Position numbers and translations under genes: made by a program. The notes below the pieces were generated by a model that was not told the origin of the DNA, ran no database searches, and worked only from the letters and a program-made list of their open reading frames with translations. This document shows positions 61,397 to 64,000 of a stretch of DNA of 64,000 bases, piece by piece. Source of the DNA: Brachionus koreanus (taxonomy: Eukaryota; Rotifera; Eurotatoria; Ploima; Brachionidae); contig PJRA01000048.1 of assembly GCA_016987375.1 (NCBI GenBank), positions 2,715,695 through 2,779,694 on the forward strand, read 5' to 3'. Position 1 is the stretch's first letter, and every line of letters starts with the position of its first letter.

Positions 61397-64000
61397 TAGT
61401 TTTTAAAAATTGAACAATTTTAAAAAACCCAAAAATCAATTTTATTTGGACAAGATTTATTGTTAGTAAGTATAAAACATTTTTTCATTTTATTTTGCTA
61501 TTATTTTCACCTTCAATTAAATATCTTAAATCAAAGAATGCATTGAAAATACATAATCTATTAAAAAAATTTAATTCATAATTATGAATATTTTAGGTGA
61601 ATGATGTATTAACTTATGTATTAAAAATTATTCCATTTTTTTTTTAAATAGAAATTTATTTGTCTGATAATTAAATTAAAAAAAAATACATAGAAATAAT
61701 TCATTAACTAATTTTTACATCAAATTCTTTTTTAATCGTAAAAAATACGATTTAAAAACTGAGCTATGTAATCATTTTAGTGGTTAATAGTTTACACTAT
61801 TCACTTGCAAATAAGTACCCTTCTTAGAGCCAATATCTATTTAAGATATCTTGTTTAAATTAATACAGTATATTAGTCTGCATATAGTTAAAACTAAGCT
61901 AAAAAATTTAATTTTAATTTTTTTATTCAATAATTTATCATGCAGTTGCATTATATTTTCTAAAGCTCTGTAAACCATTATACCCAGCATATATTAGCTA
62001 AAAACTGTAGGATTGAGTCAATTGAGACTTAGTTTATTGAGTTTTGTCTAAATTAGTCGATTGATATTATTTTTTGTCAATTTTAAAATGTGATATGTAA
62101 AAAAATACTTTTCATTACCGACAGTGACAAAATGAACCACTCTGCTAATGCTTATGCCATTTAATTTTTTTCTCAGTCTTTTACATAACGCGTTAATTTA
62201 GCTAGATTGTTTTAAATCATTTTTTGATAAGATTCAGTAAATATTGTTAAATTATAATTGCTGAATTTTTTATTCTTCCATTTTATTTGCTTTTTATATT
62301 AGATTTAACTTTTTTTAATTCAAACAGTAATAATTAACTTATCTACTATCATTTATTTAAAATAGAATTTTCGATCATTTAATACTAAAAAGTATCGTAT
62401 TAAATACATACAAGTTTTAACATTTAGTCGACTTCTCGGTCATTAAATATTTTTAAATAGTAACTTTTTATTTTTTTTTTAATGTGAAAAAATATTGTTT
62501 ATTCATTTTTGGGAGTGAATTTATCTTCAAATTTAACTGCATTATTTGAGTCATTAATTAAACCAAACAAAACATTAAGCATTAACCTAAAAGTAGTTAC
62601 GTTAATAAATGAAAGAGTACTCAATTATTAACATATTTGCACCTACGATTGACGTAATTCTTCTAAATGTAACTATTTTTTTCAATTTGCGACATCACTA
62701 ATAAAAATTCGAAAATAAATTTAAAATGGATTTTTTCTCTTTTAAGCTTATAATTTCAGTATTAAACGAATATTACATTATTAGTGTACTTGCAATAATC
62801 AAGAAATTTTTTCTTTTAGGATTTATTCACTGAAAAGCCTCAGGAAATCAAATATTAGTTACTTTTGATTAAAATTTTAATTCCTTTTGTCTAATTATCT
62901 TGACGTTTTAGGTCTATAATTATTTTGTAATTATGAAATTTTAGACAATCGATTGGAGATAACAAATTAATTCAAATTTATTAATAAAGATCATTATTTT
63001 TATTAAATAAATTTATAATGGATTTAAATTTATTTAATAAAAATAATGAAATATTCTTTTTTTTAATTTATTAAAAATTTATTAATTAAGATCATTATTT
63101 TTATTATTTATTTAAAATTTTTCTTTGTAGCTATAAGAATAAATAAATATGAAGGTCGAGCAAATAAATAATTTCATAATTGGTACCTAAGCAACATAAA
63201 TAATCCTGCTATTGGCGTTGAAATGACATTATATGGCTTTAAAAGTTACAATTTTTTTTGAGAAATTAAATTTAAAACTTTCAAGAGTCATTTTTATCAA
63301 GTAAAAAAAAAGAAATAAATAACCGTCAGGGTAATTTCAAAATTTTTCTTTAAATCTGAAGTTGAAAGTGAAATATTTTGAATTTTCTATAAAAATTGAA
63401 AAGTAGAGAAATTTTTAAATTTTTACTTTTATATTTATAATTTTTTTTTACAGTCTGAATAGGTGCTAAAATTTCAAAAACAAATTTACTTGAAAAACAT
63501 AAATTATAATTTAAAAAATGAATGCAATGAATATTTAATTAACAAAAGGTCTTTTAACTTTTTTTAAACGATAATTTTTATTAGCATTCTTCAAAGAGTC
63601 TTAAAATATAAGATACGAAATTTTAATTAGAACTTTAATTTCGGAAAAGAATTCAACTAAAAAAACTTTGATAAATGATCGTAGCTATTATCTCTGTAAT
63701 TGAGTTTATGTTAATTAAAAACTTCTAATTTTAGTTTGTTTTGAAAAAAAAAACATTTTTATAATTCAGTTCTAGATTTAATTTAGAATTAACGTGACTA
63801 AGATTTTGATATTTAAGTTAAATTTTTCAAAGATTTATTTAATGATAAATATAATCAAGATAATTTTTACCTAAACTTTTGTAGACTAAACTTTTTTACT
63901 TTATATAGAATTTAATTTCATAAGATAACTTAACGGATTTTGAATTTAAATATTCAACAATACAATGCACAATATTCATATCAGTTTATAACTAATTATT
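61397..64000. other. AT-rich right end of window
   Basis: About 2.6 kb with no open frame above noise, no recognised repeat ends and no RNA gene. It includes the SPRYD7 promoter near 61400. A slightly richer patch near 62100-62170 and 62500-62700 gave no convincing exon on either strand. Confidence 0.4.

Overview
This is animal nuclear DNA. The genes are multi-exon orthologues of metazoan proteins: a SAM-containing neurabin, Dixin, tryptophan 2,3-dioxygenase, a calpain-5 type calpain, CHIP, the exocyst subunit Exo70 and others. Base composition is strongly AT-rich, and most introns are only about 45-70 nt. This fits a small AT-rich invertebrate genome; a monogonont rotifer such as Brachionus is my best guess from gene style, not something I could prove. 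There is one assembly gap of Ns at 7025-7728. I rebuilt exon structures by joining open frames at GT/AG sites whose phases agree and whose joined protein matches the known family.

Left third (1-24 kb): neurabin (+, 824-4350), then a 4 kb stretch rich in dead DNA transposons with the gap, then Dixin (-, 8367-12433). A gene desert of about 7.9 kb follows, holding only one Tc1-like remnant near 18.6 kb. It ends at the DEAD-box helicase DDX51 (-, 20369-21910).

Middle (24-47 kb) is gene-dense: TDO (+), TFIIF beta (+), a RHBDD1-type rhomboid (-) with an in-frame TGA, CHIP/STUB1 (-), ACOT9 (+), Exo70 (+, 12 exons), two tandem aldo-keto reductases (-) and catalase (+). Catalase is head-to-head with the second reductase, so three redox enzymes lie together.

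Right third (47-64 kb): a decayed unknown coding region, an unknown basic/acidic protein (-), a TANGO2/NRDE-family protein with apparent signal peptide and GPI-type tail (-), a graveyard of piggyBac, LINE and fold-back elements (51-56.5 kb), calpain-5 (-, 8 exons) and SPRYD7 (-). The last 2.6 kb shows no gene.

The genes are mostly unrelated housekeeping or signalling genes. The only functional clusters I can argue for are the reductase/reductase/catalase group and, loosely, the proteostasis pair rhomboid/CHIP. The most notable oddities are the TGA at a conserved tryptophan codon in the rhomboid gene, the predicted secreted and membrane-anchored TANGO2-like protein, several short stop-free introns of length 3n, and a set of inverted-repeat elements.
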